From Massilia antarctica (lineage in GTDB: Bacteria; Pseudomonadota; Gammaproteobacteria; Burkholderiales; Burkholderiaceae_D), in the NCBI RefSeq assembly GCF_015689335.1, contig NZ_CP065053.1:4836001-4900000 (forward strand): 64,000 bases of DNA, read 5' to 3'. Below, piece after piece: positions 1 to 10,100 of this stretch. Position 1 is the stretch's first letter. Each line of letters begins with the position of its first letter. Below the pieces are notes generated by a model. That model ran no database searches and was not told the origin of the DNA. It saw only the letters and a list, made by a program, of their open reading frames with translations. The position numbers and the translations under genes were made by a program.

Positions 1-1273
1 CGAAAAACGTCAGCGCCGACTTCTTGCCGCAGCCGTAGGACGTATGATCGGCGTCCGAGGCCGTCATCACCAGGGTGCCGTCGGCCGCCAGCGGCGCGAT
101 CCAGTTGCCGGCGAAGCAGGCCGAGATCGACAGCACGCGGTAGCGGATGCCGGCCTGGTCGAGCCATCCCTTCAATTCCGGCGGCATCACCGGCGCCACC
201 TCGATCGGCCAGAAATTGGCCGCCAGCTCGCCGTCCGCCGCTCCGTGCGAGGTCAGATGGATGAACAGCACGTCTTCGTCGCGGTCCATGATCTCGGCGA
301 TGCCTTCGATGGCGCGCCGCAGGTTCAGCGGCGTGGCCCATGGCAAGGTCTCGGCGCTCTCGCGGTGGTTGATCAGTTGCAGGCCGCGGCCGGCGGCATC
401 GAAGCGGCGCGCCATCACGTCGGCCACCATGCTGCTCTCGCGCCGGAACACCTCCTCGCCTTCGTACGGCGCGAAGGTAATCGTGTACATGTCGATCACC
501 CCCGGGCGCTGCGGCTTGAGCGCATCGATCTGATCGCCCAGCAAGGGCAGCTGCGCTTCCATCATCTCCTGGCTCACCTCGAACGGTTCTTCCTCGGGCG
601 CCTCGGGTGCGGGCGGGGCGCGCCACGCCGATGGCGACGGCGCCAGGTAGTGGCCCAATGCCGTGGTGAGCGCGACAACCGCGATCGTGACAATGGTGCG
701 CAGCGGTGCCAGCGGACGGGCGGCGCGCATCAGCACCGCCAGCCGTGCCAGCACGGACCAGAGCGACGGCACGATCCAGATGAGCCATGGCGCCCAGGCG
801 CCGCCGGGGGCGATGACGTTGGTACGAACAACCAGGTAAAAATAGAGTGCCCAGGCCAGCAACGCAAACAAGGTCGACTGCGCGGTCAGCAGGGTGTACA
901 GGTATGCCGCACCGGGGGCGCCATCGGGGCTGCGCCGGACCCTTGGATCGGGCTGGATCAGGTAGCACAGCCACAAGGTCAGCATGGCATTGGCCCACCC
1001 GGACAGCAGCGACTTCCAGACAAAGACGGCATCGTCCAAGATGAGGATGCGCTGCAGCAGCACGGCCAGCCCGATCTGAAGCAGCACCTGGAACGCCACC
1101 TGCCAGGGCGACGCCGCCAGCCGCTCCCAGCGCGGTGCAAGCAGCAGCATGGAACGCGCGCCTTCGCGCAGCCAGTCGCAGGCGCCCAGCACGCCGGCGC
1201 GCGGCGCGGGCCGGGACCCGCGTGCCTGTTCCAGCGCCGGCGGGCCGACGATCTCGTCCACTGCTTCGCTCAT
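1..1273 (-). CDS. C13 (legumain-type) family peptidase, partial at the window edge
   Basis: The gene reads leftward off the window, so its C-terminus is missing. The N-terminal half has several hydrophobic stretches (roughly residues 60-200) that look like membrane helices, followed by a soluble domain. That domain carries a His in a LTSHGA motif and, about 50 residues on, a Cys in a SACFAGNW motif. This His/Cys pair and spacing match clan CD caspase-fold peptidases of family C13. The start ATG is 18 bases after the psd stop on the same strand, so the two are probably cotranscribed. The substrate is unknown. A membrane-anchored processing protease is an inference. Confidence 0.8.
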   Translation of the reverse strand, partial: MSEAVDEIVGPPALEQARGSRPAPRAGVLGACDWLREGARSMLLLAPRWERLAASPWQVAFQVLLQIGLAVLLQRILILDDAVFVWKSLLSGWANAMLTLWLCYLIQPDPRVRRSPDGAPGAAYLYTLLTAQSTLFALLAWALYFYLVVRTNVIAPGGAWAPWLIWIVPSLWSVLARLAVLMRAARPLAPLRTIVTIAVVALTTALGHYLAPSPSAWRAPPAPEAPEEEPFEVSQEMMEAQLPLLGDQIDALKPQRPGVIDMYTITFAPYEGEEVFRRESSMVADVMARRFDAAGRGLQLINHRESAETLPWATPLNLRRAIEGIAEIMDRDEDVLFIHLTSHGAADGELAANFWPIEVAPVMPPELKGWLDQAGIRYRVLSISACFAGNWIAPLAADGTLVMTASDADHTSYGCGKKSALTFF

Positions 1274-1291
1274 GGGCCTTTCCTTGTCCGC

Positions 1292-2164
1292 TCAGGCGCG
1301 TTTGGCGGCCGGCTTGTTGCCCATCGCTTCACCGAGGCGCACCGGACGCTCCGGCGCCCATTCGGCATTGAAGTCGATGGTATCTTTCTTGAACAGCATG
1401 ACGATGGTCGAGCCAAGCAGGAAGCGGCCCATTTCATCGCCCTTTTTGAGCACGATGTTCTGGTCGTCGTAACGCCATTCCTTGACCACACCAGGGCGCG
1501 GCGGATTCACCAGCCCGTGCCAGACCGTGGCCATGCTGCCGACGATGGTCGCGCCCACCAGGGTGAGCACAAAGCTGCCGTGCACTTTCGAGTCGAACAC
1601 GCACACCACGCGCTCATTGCGCGCGAACAGGCCGGGAATGCCGCGCGCGGCGGTCGGGCTTACCGAAAACAGCGCGCCGGGCACGTAGATCATGCGGGTC
1701 AGGCGCCCGTCGCAGGGCATGTGCAGGCGGTGGTAATCCTTGGGGCTCAGGTACAGATTGGCGAAACTGCCGTGCTGGAACTGGGCCGCCAGTGTCGCAT
1801 CGCCCCCCACCAGGGCGGTGGTGCTGAACTTGTGGCCCTTGGCCTGGAAGATCTGGTCGTCGTCGATGGCGCCGAACTGGCTGATCGCGCCGTCCACCGG
1901 GCACACGAAATCGGCCTTGGCCAGCGGCCGCACACCAGGGCGCAGCGGACGGGTGAAAAATTCGTTGAAGCTGGCGTAGCTGGCGATGTCCGGATTGGCC
2001 GCTTCCTCCATGTTCACGCCGAACTGGCCGACGAACCAGCGGATCATGGTGGTCGTGTACTGGCCGCCCTGGTGGCCGGCGACGCGGCCCGCGAACCTGG
2101 TCAGCCCTAGCTTGGGGAGTAAATAATGGGGAATGACTTTTATGCGATCGGACACGGGCTTCAA
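1292..2164 (-). CDS. psd: phosphatidylserine decarboxylase proenzyme
   Basis: Converts phosphatidylserine to phosphatidylethanolamine at the inner membrane, the last step of PE synthesis. The 290-residue length is normal for the bacterial proenzyme. The self-cleavage motif LGST is at residues 250-253, so Ser252 would become the pyruvoyl group of the alpha chain. Asp91 in PVDG and His148 in YHRLHMP fit the Asp-His-Ser triad of the family. The gene is upstream of the C13 peptidase gene with an 18-base gap. The next gene in transcription order behind it, a binding protein, ends 117 bases away. Identification is secure. Confidence 0.96.
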   Translation of the reverse strand: MKPVSDRIKVIPHYLLPKLGLTRFAGRVAGHQGGQYTTTMIRWFVGQFGVNMEEAANPDIASYASFNEFFTRPLRPGVRPLAKADFVCPVDGAISQFGAIDDDQIFQAKGHKFSTTALVGGDATLAAQFQHGSFANLYLSPKDYHRLHMPCDGRLTRMIYVPGALFSVSPTAARGIPGLFARNERVVCVFDSKVHGSFVLTLVGATIVGSMATVWHGLVNPPRPGVVKEWRYDDQNIVLKKGDEMGRFLLGSTIVMLFKKDTIDFNAEWAPERPVRLGEAMGNKPAAKRA

Positions 2165-2281
2165 CCTGTTAAAAAAACGATGGGCAATTATAACGGCGCG
2201 CCACGCCTGTGCCGCGCTTTCCGCTGCCCGGGAGGGACAATGGGTCGAAAATAGTCGCCGCGGCGCAGGCCGCGAGGCCCC

Positions 2282-3115
2282 TCAGCGCGGACGCACGCCG
2301 CCGGCCAGGACGGCGGCCGGGTAGTAGCGTTTGAGGCTTTCGTACACGGCGCCGGATTTGACGGCGGCCGCGAACAGGTCCTGGAGCACGGCGCGGTCGC
2401 CCGCGCTGACGGTCTGCCTGGAGATGTAGATGCCGCTTTCGCCCCATGGCAGCTCCTCGAGCGGCTCGATGCGCAGCCTGGGCATCATCCAGGTGAAGCG
2501 CTTGTCCTCCAGGATGGCGCCGGCAAAGACGGTGGGCGCCATCAGGGTCACGTCGGCAAAGCCGGCGTCGAGCACGCGCGCCACGGCCGCGCCATCCTTT
2601 TCGAGCAGCAGGCGGCCCTGGGCCGACAACTGGTCGATCAGGTCGAGGTAGACGTCGCCGTAGTCGAAGCCGCGCACCAGCACCACGCGCAGCTCCTTGC
2701 GCGCGAGCAGGTCGCGCACCGAGCGCACCGGCGCGCGCTTGCCGTCCACCGAGAGCAGGGTGGCGCGGGTGCCGATCACGGGAACGAAATAGCCGAGCTG
2801 ATCGCGCCGCGGGGTGCGCAGGGCGGGCATCAGCAGGTGCGATTTGCCGGCCTCGAACATGGCTTCCTGGCGTGCCCGCGGTACCACCGAAAAAATGAAC
2901 TTGCAGGGGCTTTTCGCGCTGACGCTGCGCAGCAGGTCGGGGTAGATGCCGCTGATCGACTCACCGCTGATGCTCACGCTCAGGCCGGTGGGCGCGACCG
3001 GCACCAGAAACGGCTGTTCGCAGCCGGCCGCCGCAGGCGCGCCGGTGCCGGCGGCGAGGATGGCAATGACAAATGCGGCCGCGCGCGTCGCGCTGCGAAT
3101 GAAGGTTTTGCCCAT
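2282..3115 (-). CDS. periplasmic substrate-binding protein, family 3 type
   Basis: A 277-residue protein with an N-terminal Sec signal (charged start, hydrophobic residues 12-28, AAAG cleavage region). The rest resembles the two-lobe fold of extracellular solute-binding family 3 proteins: an early segment with GIYPDLLR, a hinge region near LRVVLVRGFDYGDVYLDLI, and a C-terminal WGESGIYISRQT strand. No ABC permease or ATPase genes adjoin it. It may be an orphan binding protein or a sensor-type member of the family found widely in Oxalobacteraceae. The ligand cannot be told from sequence. Confidence 0.65.
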   Translation of the reverse strand: MGKTFIRSATRAAAFVIAILAAGTGAPAAAGCEQPFLVPVAPTGLSVSISGESISGIYPDLLRSVSAKSPCKFIFSVVPRARQEAMFEAGKSHLLMPALRTPRRDQLGYFVPVIGTRATLLSVDGKRAPVRSVRDLLARKELRVVLVRGFDYGDVYLDLIDQLSAQGRLLLEKDGAAVARVLDAGFADVTLMAPTVFAGAILEDKRFTWMMPRLRIEPLEELPWGESGIYISRQTVSAGDRAVLQDLFAAAVKSGAVYESLKRYYPAAVLAGGVRPR

Positions 3116-3140
3116 CCGCCAATTCTAGCGCATGAGCGCT

Positions 3141-4403
3141 TCACGTGCGCATTCGATGGGCTTTGAAATAGAAAACCGCGACGCCGATCGCCACCGCCTG
3201 CATCGCCGCGCACAGGAAAAAGGTGCTGCCGATACGCCAGTCGTCGGGCGGCAGGTGGCTGGCCAGGCCCAGGATGGCCGTGCCCAGCAGCGGCATGAAG
3301 ATCACGCCAAGGCTGCTGATCGATTGCAGCGAACCCATCAGTTCACCCTGGGAATGCGAATCCGACCCGCGCGAAATGATGCTTTGCAGCGCAGGCGCGG
3401 TGGTAAAAGACAACAAGTTGCACAAAATGAAAACGTACATCATCCAGCCTTTGGTGGCCAGGCCGTACAGTACGAAGGTGATGCAGCCCGACACCAGGCC
3501 GATCAGCGACAGGCGCACCTCGCCGAAGCGCTTCATCAGCATGCCCAGCAGGCCGGCCTGGACCACGGCCGCCGACAAGCCCACGCAGAACAGGGCGGTG
3601 CCGTTGTCGCCCGGGGTCCAGTTGAAGCGGAAGGTGGTGTACAGCACCCAGGTCGACTGCAGCATCATCTGGGCGAAAGTGGACAGGGCGAACACGATCA
3701 CCACGGCGCGGATATCGGTGCGGCGCACCAGCTTGAGCAGGGACGCGAAGGGATTGATGCGGGTGATCGAAAACGCCGAGCGGCGCGCCAGCGGCAGCGA
3801 TTCGGGCACCGCGATGTAACCGTAGACGAAGTTGGCGGCGCACAGGGCCGCCGCCACGAAGAACGGCAGTTGCAGGTTGATTTCGCCCAGCGCCCCGCCG
3901 AGCGCCGGGCCGCAGATGAAACCGAGGCCGAAGGCGGCGCCGACCTTGCCGAAGCTTTTGGCGCGCGTTTCGTGGGTCGAGATGTCGGACGCATAGGCCG
4001 ACGCGACCGACATGCTGGCCGAGGACATGCCGCCGATCACGCGGCCGATGAACAGGAACGCCAGGCTCGGAGCCCACGCGGTGGCGAGGAAGTTGAGGCA
4101 CATGCCGGCCATCGAGTAGAGCATCACGGGCCGGCGCCCCACCCGGTCGCTGATGGCGCCGAGCATGGGCATGAAGACGAACTGCATCAGCCCGAACACC
4201 ATCGCCAGCACGCCGAACCAGAACGCCTGTTCATCGCGCCCGCCCACGAACTTGCCGACCAATGCAGGCATGACGGGGATGATCAGGCCAATGCCGAGCA
4301 TGTCGATGAAGACGGCAACGAGCACGAAATTGAGGTTGCCGGGGGATGCGGGAGCGGCGGGTGCCGCCGCTTCTGCCGGTGTGATGACTGGTTTGCTGCT
4401 CAT
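3141..4403 (-). CDS. MFS transporter, TetA-like drug efflux type
   Basis: A 420-residue inner-membrane protein with about 12 hydrophobic helices. The early MLGIGLIIPVMPAL segment and the loop 2-3 motif GAISDRVGRRPVML are typical of the drug:H+ antiporter-1 group that includes TetA-like exporters. The N-terminal 20 residues are Ala/Pro-rich and lie before helix 1. It is a proton-driven exporter by family; the substrate is unknown. It is separated from the binding-protein gene by 25 bases on the same strand, but a functional link is not obvious. Confidence 0.85.
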   Translation of the reverse strand: MSSKPVITPAEAAAPAAPASPGNLNFVLVAVFIDMLGIGLIIPVMPALVGKFVGGRDEQAFWFGVLAMVFGLMQFVFMPMLGAISDRVGRRPVMLYSMAGMCLNFLATAWAPSLAFLFIGRVIGGMSSASMSVASAYASDISTHETRAKSFGKVGAAFGLGFICGPALGGALGEINLQLPFFVAAALCAANFVYGYIAVPESLPLARRSAFSITRINPFASLLKLVRRTDIRAVVIVFALSTFAQMMLQSTWVLYTTFRFNWTPGDNGTALFCVGLSAAVVQAGLLGMLMKRFGEVRLSLIGLVSGCITFVLYGLATKGWMMYVFILCNLLSFTTAPALQSIISRGSDSHSQGELMGSLQSISSLGVIFMPLLGTAILGLASHLPPDDWRIGSTFFLCAAMQAVAIGVAVFYFKAHRMRT

Positions 4404-4482
4404 GGAGGAAAGCCCGGGGCCGGGCGCGAATGGGCGAAACCGTATCTTAACGCACTGCGCGCTTGAACGAACACGGCGCTGC

Positions 4483-5130
4483 CTACAAGGCCCATTCCTG
4501 CGCGAAGGCGGCGCGGAAGGCGGTCAGCTGCGCCAGCCGCGCTTCTGCCAGCGCGCGTCCAGCGGCCGTTTGCATCATGGCTGGCAGCCTGGCCAGCTTG
4601 ACGTCGATATGGTCGAGAGCATAGGCGCGGTCGTCGCGCTCGCGTTCCAGGGCCAGCGGGTCGCTCGGGTGGGCCAGCGCGCTGCCCATCTGGCCGGCGA
4701 TGTAGAACAGGCGCGCCAGGCCGACCGCGCCCAGGGCGTCGAGGCGGTCGGCGTCCTGCACCAGCTGCGCTTCGATGGTGCGGGGTGGCAGCGCCGCCGA
4801 AAAGCTGTGCGTTTCGATGGCGTGCGCCACCGAATCGAGCCTGGCGGCCGGGAAATCGATGGCGGCCAGCTCGCGCCGCGCCAGTTCGGCCGATTGGCGC
4901 GACGCCATCGCGCGCTGCGGATGATTCTTGGGCAGGTTGACCAGATCATGCAGATAGCATGCCGCCATCACGGCCAGGGCATCGGCTTCCGGGTGGCTGG
5001 CCAGCAGCGCCTGCGCATTGCGCCAGACGCGGTGCAGGTGATTGATGTCGTGGGCGCCGTCGTCGCCGCAGGCGGCGCTGGCCAGTGCCTGCAGGCGTGG
5101 CCGCCATGCTGTCAGTTCGTCGGTGCTCAT
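4483..5130 (-). CDS. HD-domain metal-dependent phosphohydrolase
   Basis: A 215-residue cytosolic protein with the HD superfamily metal-binding pattern: His in the HDINHLHRV region, the HD pair in CYLHDLVNLP, and the late Asp in VQDADRLDALGAVG. The layout matches the YedJ/YpgQ-like group, which hydrolyses phosphate esters or nucleotides in vitro. Its actual substrate is unknown. It sits between the MFS exporter gene and an RNase H-fold gene, all on the minus strand with short gaps. Confidence 0.82.
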   Translation of the reverse strand: MSTDELTAWRPRLQALASAACGDDGAHDINHLHRVWRNAQALLASHPEADALAVMAACYLHDLVNLPKNHPQRAMASRQSAELARRELAAIDFPAARLDSVAHAIETHSFSAALPPRTIEAQLVQDADRLDALGAVGLARLFYIAGQMGSALAHPSDPLALERERDDRAYALDHIDVKLARLPAMMQTAAGRALAEARLAQLTAFRAAFAQEWAL

Positions 5131-5166
5131 CGTTTGCTCATTTCATGCTCCTTGTGGGGAGCGCGA

Positions 5167-5868
5167 TTATGCCATGCCGGCCAGCCCGAACGCGGCCACG
5201 GCGCGCTGCGACAGGGCGTCGGCGGCCTGGTTCTTGTGGCGTGGCAGCCAGCGCACGCAGGCGCCGTCGATGCGGCCGAGCAGGGCCCGGGCGCGCGCGC
5301 GGTAGTCCCGCAGCGAGCGCGCGCCCGCCAGCTCCGGCCCATTCACATCGTCGATCACGACGCGGCTGTCGCCATGCACGGTCAGGCCGCGCGCGCCGTG
5401 GGCGACGGCCACTTCGAGAACGGCGATGAGCGCCTGGTATTCGGCTTCGCTGCTGTTGCCATAGCCGGCCGGGCGCGCGATTTCAATGTGTTCGCCATCC
5501 GGGCCGGTGAGCAGGGCGCCGATGCCGCAGCGTCCCGGATTGGGATGGGCCGAGCCGTCGAACCAGGCGCGCCACGGCGCCGGTGGACCGGCATGCCTGT
5601 CCGATCGGGCGCTGCGCGCGAGTGCGCGTTTGGTATCGCGTTCAGCCAGGCGCGCCGTTTCGGCGGCCAGCAGCGCGGCGCGTTCGTCGAGCAGGGCGGC
5701 GAGGCCGCGCGCGCCGGCGCGCTGTTCGAGCGTGGCGCGCAAGGCTTGCTCTTCGCTGATGCCGGCCCGTGCGGCCAGTTTGCGGCTGGCGCCGCGTTCG
5801 GCCTTGAAGGCCGCCGCGACTAACTGGGCCAGTGCGTGGGTCGGTTCGGCGTGGGTTGGTTCGGTCAT
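5167..5868 (-). CDS. RNase H-fold protein (RNase HI-like, plant/archaeal-type)
   Basis: A 233-residue protein. Residues from about 95 onward form an RNase H fold with the expected acidic residues: Asp in WFDGSAHPNPG, Glu in SSEAEYQAL, Asp in VHGDSRVV and Asp in NQAADALS. These suit a two-metal RNA/DNA hybrid nuclease. The N-terminal 90 residues are helical and Ala/Arg-rich and unlike the basic hybrid-binding domain, so they may be an adaptor specific to this lineage. The reverse transcriptase-like label often given to such proteins refers to the fold; no polymerase domain is present. Confidence 0.83.
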   Translation of the reverse strand: MTEPTHAEPTHALAQLVAAAFKAERGASRKLAARAGISEEQALRATLEQRAGARGLAALLDERAALLAAETARLAERDTKRALARSARSDRHAGPPAPWRAWFDGSAHPNPGRCGIGALLTGPDGEHIEIARPAGYGNSSEAEYQALIAVLEVAVAHGARGLTVHGDSRVVIDDVNGPELAGARSLRDYRARARALLGRIDGACVRWLPRHKNQAADALSQRAVAAFGLAGMA

Positions 5869-5955
5869 GGCGACAGCATAACCGCAACGGCGAAATAGCT
5901 GTCGACATCACGCACGGTGCGTAGCGCCGCCGCAGGCGGCGGCCAATGAGCGAGC

Positions 5956-5993
5956 CAAAAAAAAGCGCCAGCCGGGGGAGCCGGGCTGGCGCT
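5956..5993 (-). terminator. rho-independent terminator
   Basis: A 10-base stem (5964-5973 pairing with 5984-5993) is followed on the minus strand by eight T residues. It lies just after the stop of the YXWGXW gene and should end that transcript. Confidence 0.85.
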
Positions 5994-6012
5994 TGCTCAA
6001 GCAGACGACGGA

Positions 6013-6885
6013 TTAATCGCGGCGCGGATTGTCCGGACGGCTGTCGCGGTGGTTCGGTACGCCGTCGCCATCACGGTCACGGTCGTAACGGTTCGGGACA
6101 CCGTCGTTATCGCGGTCACGGTCATAGGCATCGGGCACGCCGTCACGGTCGCGGTCACGGTGTTCCAGGCGATCGGGCACGCCGTTGCGGTTGCGGTCGT
6201 GGCCTTCCAGACGATCGGGGATGCCGTCGCGGTCGCGGTCACGGCCCTCCAGGCGGTCCGGAATGCCGTCGCGGTTGCGGTCGCGGCCTTCCAGGCGGTC
6301 GGGGATGCCATCGCGGTCGCGGTCACGGCCTTCGCCATGGCGGCTCCAGCGGGCCGGTTCCATGAACCAGCTGCCGTCGCGCTGGACCCAGGTCGGCTGC
6401 GAATACACATAGCCTGCACGTTCGCGTACCCACTCGCCGCCAACCCATGCGTGGCGGTTGCCGCGCCATTCCCAGTGTCCGGGAACCCACATGTGGCCGG
6501 CGCGGGGGCGCGGAACGCGTTCGTAGCGGGGCGCCGGTGGGGCCACCTGCACCACGGTGTACTCGCGCTGCGCCACCTGCTGCCAGCCGCCGCGGGTCAG
6601 GCGATAGCTGTCGTTATCGCGGATCCATTCGCTGCGCTGGTAAGTGTAGCCGTCGCGCGCGCTCTCCCAGTGGCCGGCGGTCCATACGTGACGGTTGTTT
6701 TCCCAGTTCCAGAAGCCTGGCGCCCACACATAGCCGCGCCGTGGCGCCGGCACGCTCTCGAAGCGCGGTGGAGGTGGAGCGGTATTGATGATGACACGGA
6801 AATCCGTTTGCGCGACCGACGGCAGAGGCATGAAACCGGCGGCGCCAAGGGTGATCAATGCTGCAAAGGTCAGGGTGCGCTTCAT
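6013..6885 (-). CDS. YXWGXW-repeat envelope protein with DxDxDG tail
   Basis: A 290-residue exported protein with a signal peptide (cleavage near residue 25, SVAQ). Residues 50-180 hold repeated WAPGFW, WTAGHW, WVPGHW and WVGGEW units, the YXWGXW/BcpO-type motif common in burkholderial envelope proteins. Residues 187-281 are a run of 14-residue units built on RDRDGIPDRLE, resembling the calcium-binding DxDxDG loops of thrombospondin type 3 repeats. The combination suggests a secreted or surface calcium-binding protein; the function is unknown. An AGGAG-like site precedes the ATG and a strong terminator follows the stop. Confidence 0.75.
   Translation of the reverse strand: MKRTLTFAALITLGAAGFMPLPSVAQTDFRVIINTAPPPPRFESVPAPRRGYVWAPGFWNWENNRHVWTAGHWESARDGYTYQRSEWIRDNDSYRLTRGGWQQVAQREYTVVQVAPPAPRYERVPRPRAGHMWVPGHWEWRGNRHAWVGGEWVRERAGYVYSQPTWVQRDGSWFMEPARWSRHGEGRDRDRDGIPDRLEGRDRNRDGIPDRLEGRDRDRDGIPDRLEGHDRNRNGVPDRLEHRDRDRDGVPDAYDRDRDNDGVPNRYDRDRDGDGVPNHRDSRPDNPRRD
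6043..6327 (-). repeat. 42-base in-frame tandem repeats coding DxDxDG units
   Basis: About seven imperfect copies encode units such as GRDRDRDGIPDRLE. The central copies are nearly identical and the copies nearest the C-terminus are the most diverged. Such repeats can expand or contract by slippage. Confidence 0.8.
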
Positions 6886-7111
6886 TTTTACTTCTCCTTG
6901 TGAAATCCTGTGAATTCAATATAACAAGCGGGGTGGCGCTTCAGGAAGTTTGATTCACCTGCTTACAAATGAAACAGAATCCGGGCAACACGTAAGTTCC
7001 GTAACGTCGCCCGGTAACCTTGCGCAGTTGGCAAGGTTGCGCGGTTTCGCCGCGCCCCCCGCTAATGCTGGGCAGGCCACGCGCGGGGCGTGCCAGGGGA
7101 TTGGCGGAGAG

Positions 7112-10100
7112 ATGATGAGAGGCTGGCTCGATACGGTTGTGCAGGCATGGTCGCGGCGCTGGACGGCACGGCGGCGCGCGCGCCGCTTGCGCCAGGGTGC
7201 GCGCCCATCGTCGGCGCCACGGGCGTTGGCCCTGGCGTGGACCGGCGCGCACTGGATCGGCGCCGCCGGCATCGTTGGCGCCGTCGCGGGCGCGCTGCTC
7301 ATTGCCGCCCACGCCCTTCACCTGGCCGCGTCGTCCGAGCCCGGCGCGGCCGTCCTGCAGGGCGCCGGCTTGCCGGTATCCCTGGACACCTTGCAGCCAG
7401 CGGCACCCGGGGCGCAGTTCAAGGTGCCGCCGACATCCGGCATCGGCGTGACCGTCCATGGCGATGCGACGGTGCTGGTCGCATCCAGCCTGCGCAGCGC
7501 GCCGCCCGTGCGCATCGACCTGTGCACGCAGATGCTCGACAGCGGCAGCCCGCGCCTGCTCCCGCTGCGCATCGGTTACCGCTTCGCCGACGTGGCGCGC
7601 TGGGTCGCGCGCAACGAGGCATCGGCCAGCCCTGTCGCGCTGCGCAACATCGCCCTGGCCGGTCCCGACGTGGCAGGCATGCCGCAGGTCCAGTTGAGCG
7701 GCGTGGCGCTGCCCGATTTCGCCGAGGCGCATGGTTCGGCATTGCGGCTCGACTGGGCCGGAGCCGACGCCGGAGCGCACTGGCTGGGCGAATCGGGCGG
7801 CAGCGCGCGCGGCGCGCAAGGATCGGTCGAACTGCACGGCGAAGGCTGGCTGGTATGGAAAGACGCCGCCTTGCGCTTCCAGCGCCGCGCCAGCAACCGC
7901 TGTCGGCAAGCCGGCGAGCTGCTGGTCCAGCTGTTTCGCGCCAACGCCGCGACACCCGCCGCGAAGGCGCTGGTGGTGGCCTTCCCGGCCCACGGCGCGG
8001 CCTTGTCGGCATGGCTGGCGCCGGGATCCTATCAAGTGCCGGTTTTGCCGCGCGCCAGCGTGGAAGACCAGGCGCTGTTCCAGGCCTTGCAGCGGCATGG
8101 CCTGGTGCGCCTTGGCGCCGGCGGACTGGCCGAACTGGCGCCGCGCGACCTGGCGGCATGGCAGGCCTCCGGCGACGCCGCGCGTGCCGCGCAACTGGCC
8201 GGCTGGCCCGGGGCGCGCCTCGATGCGGAGTCCCTGAAGCTGCTCAAACGCCTGTACCGCATGGCCGACGGCGATTATGTGCGCGAGCAGGTCCAGGTGT
8301 TCAACAGCGAACGGCGCCTGCTGGCATGGCGCCTCAAGCCGCAGCAGGGCGGCGAATGGCAGGCCAGCGTCGCCTCGGCGCCGGCGTCCACCACGGCGGC
8401 GATGCCGCCCGCCGCAGCGCGCCTGTTCGCCGACGTGCCGCAAGGCTGGGCGCCGTGGAGCCGGATCAAAGCCTGGCCGGATGCCGCCGCCGGGGCGCCC
8501 GCGCGCCTGATCCTGGCCTTGCCGCGCGCGGCGCAAGCCGGCCAGACGATCGAGTTGATGCTGGTCGGCCGCCTGCGCTCGCTCGACGGCGCGCAACTGC
8601 GCGGCCAGCCGCGCGACGCCTGCAGCGGGCGCGATTGCCCGTCGCCGGCATCGGTCCAGTCGCTGGTAATGGAACTGCAACCGGGCGCTCGCAGCATCAC
8701 CCTTACGGCGGCGCCCCTGCGCATGGCGGGGCTGGCGGGCGACCAGCAATACCGCCATCTGCGCCTGGCGGGCGGCCAGCTTGCGTGGCAACCGCTGGCC
8801 GCGAACAGCGCCACGGCGCGCGCCGCGCCGCTGGCGGGCGTGACCCTGGCCGACCGCCATGGCACGGTGGTGTGGAGCGGGGGCGAGCCGACCCGCGCCG
8901 CGGTCGATGCGGGTCTCGCGCCCCTGCTGGGCATCCGTGCGGCCCACGCCAACAGCGTGGCCGGCATGCTGGCGCGCGTGTCGGCGCCCGATGGCGTGGC
9001 GCACAGCGCGCGGCTGACGCTCGACCTGGCCCTGCAAACGGCCAGCCAGCAGGCGCTCGATTGCATCGGCATGCGGCGCGGCCACTGGAATGGCGCAACG
9101 TGCAGCGGCGCGCAAGCCGTGGTGCCGGGCCGCCAGGCGGGCCTGGTCATCCTCGATACCGGCAGCGGCGACGTGCTGGTGGCGGCGGGTGCCGGCAGCG
9201 GCGCGGTTACCCCGGCCAACTGGAACGAGGTGCGCGATTTCGACCGCGCCAATCCGGCCCGCAGCCCCCTGCGCCTGCCGGCGTTCCAGCACGATGGCGG
9301 CGCCCACCGCAGCCCCGGTTCGACCTTCAAGGTGATCAGCGCGCTGGGCCTGGAACTGGCGGCCAAGCGCGATCCCCAGCTCGAAGCACTGCTAGCCGGC
9401 TTGCCGCTGCCGGCGATTAACCGCATGGCGCAGTCGAAAGGCTTCGCCTTCCAGACCAACGCCGCCAGTTATCCGCTCGACACCAGGCTGGCCCACATCA
9501 CCAATTACAAGGACCAGCACCTGGACCGGCGCGCGCAGGATGGCCGCCTCGGACTGTCGCAGGCGCTGACCTACAGCCTCAATACCTGGTTTGCCTGGTC
9601 CGGTGAATTGAGCGATCGCAGCCTGTTCGGCCGCGCCGATGGCGGCGCGCCTGACCTGCAAGCGCTCGATGGCGGTGCCCTGGACAGCGTGCGTCCGATC
9701 GTGGCAATGGCGCACCGTCTCGGCTTTGAGCAGGCCGCGCGCCTCGATGGCGGCCTGCTGCCGCCCGACTTCCCTTGGTCGGCCTGGGATGCCTTGCAGG
9801 CCAGCGCCGCCCACATCGATCCGATCCACACCCGCCACGAGCTGCGCCAGATGGCGATCGGCCTGCGCATGCAGGTCACGCCGCTGCAAATGGCGCTGGT
9901 GGCCGGCGCGGTGGGCGAGGGCAGGGTGATCGCGCCACGCCTGCTGCTCTCGCTCGACGGCCACGACGCGCTTGCGGGCGAGCGCGCTGCGCTGGGCGTA
10001 CGCCTGGATCGGGTGCGGGCCGGGATGAAGGGGGTGGTCGACAGCGGCACGGCGGCGGCGGCCTTTCGCGGGGCGGGGCTCGATGCCGCGCGGCGTGGCC

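Noticed and set aside
44..2110. A 688-codon plus-strand open frame
   Set aside because: It is antisense to psd and the C13 peptidase gene. Its residues are Arg/Gly/His-rich low-complexity sequence typical of GC-driven shadow frames.
5167..5868. Reverse transcriptase or retron component
   Set aside because: Only an RNase H fold is present; no polymerase palm motif (YxDD) or msr/msd-like RNA was seen nearby.
6950..7111. Extension of the PBP to an upstream TTG
   Set aside because: The extra 54 residues precede the membrane helix without resembling a leader, and the ATG at 7112 has a GGAG site close before it.
6941..9307. A 788-codon minus-strand open frame
   Set aside because: It lies opposite the PBP gene, whose motifs are intact, and has shadow-type composition.
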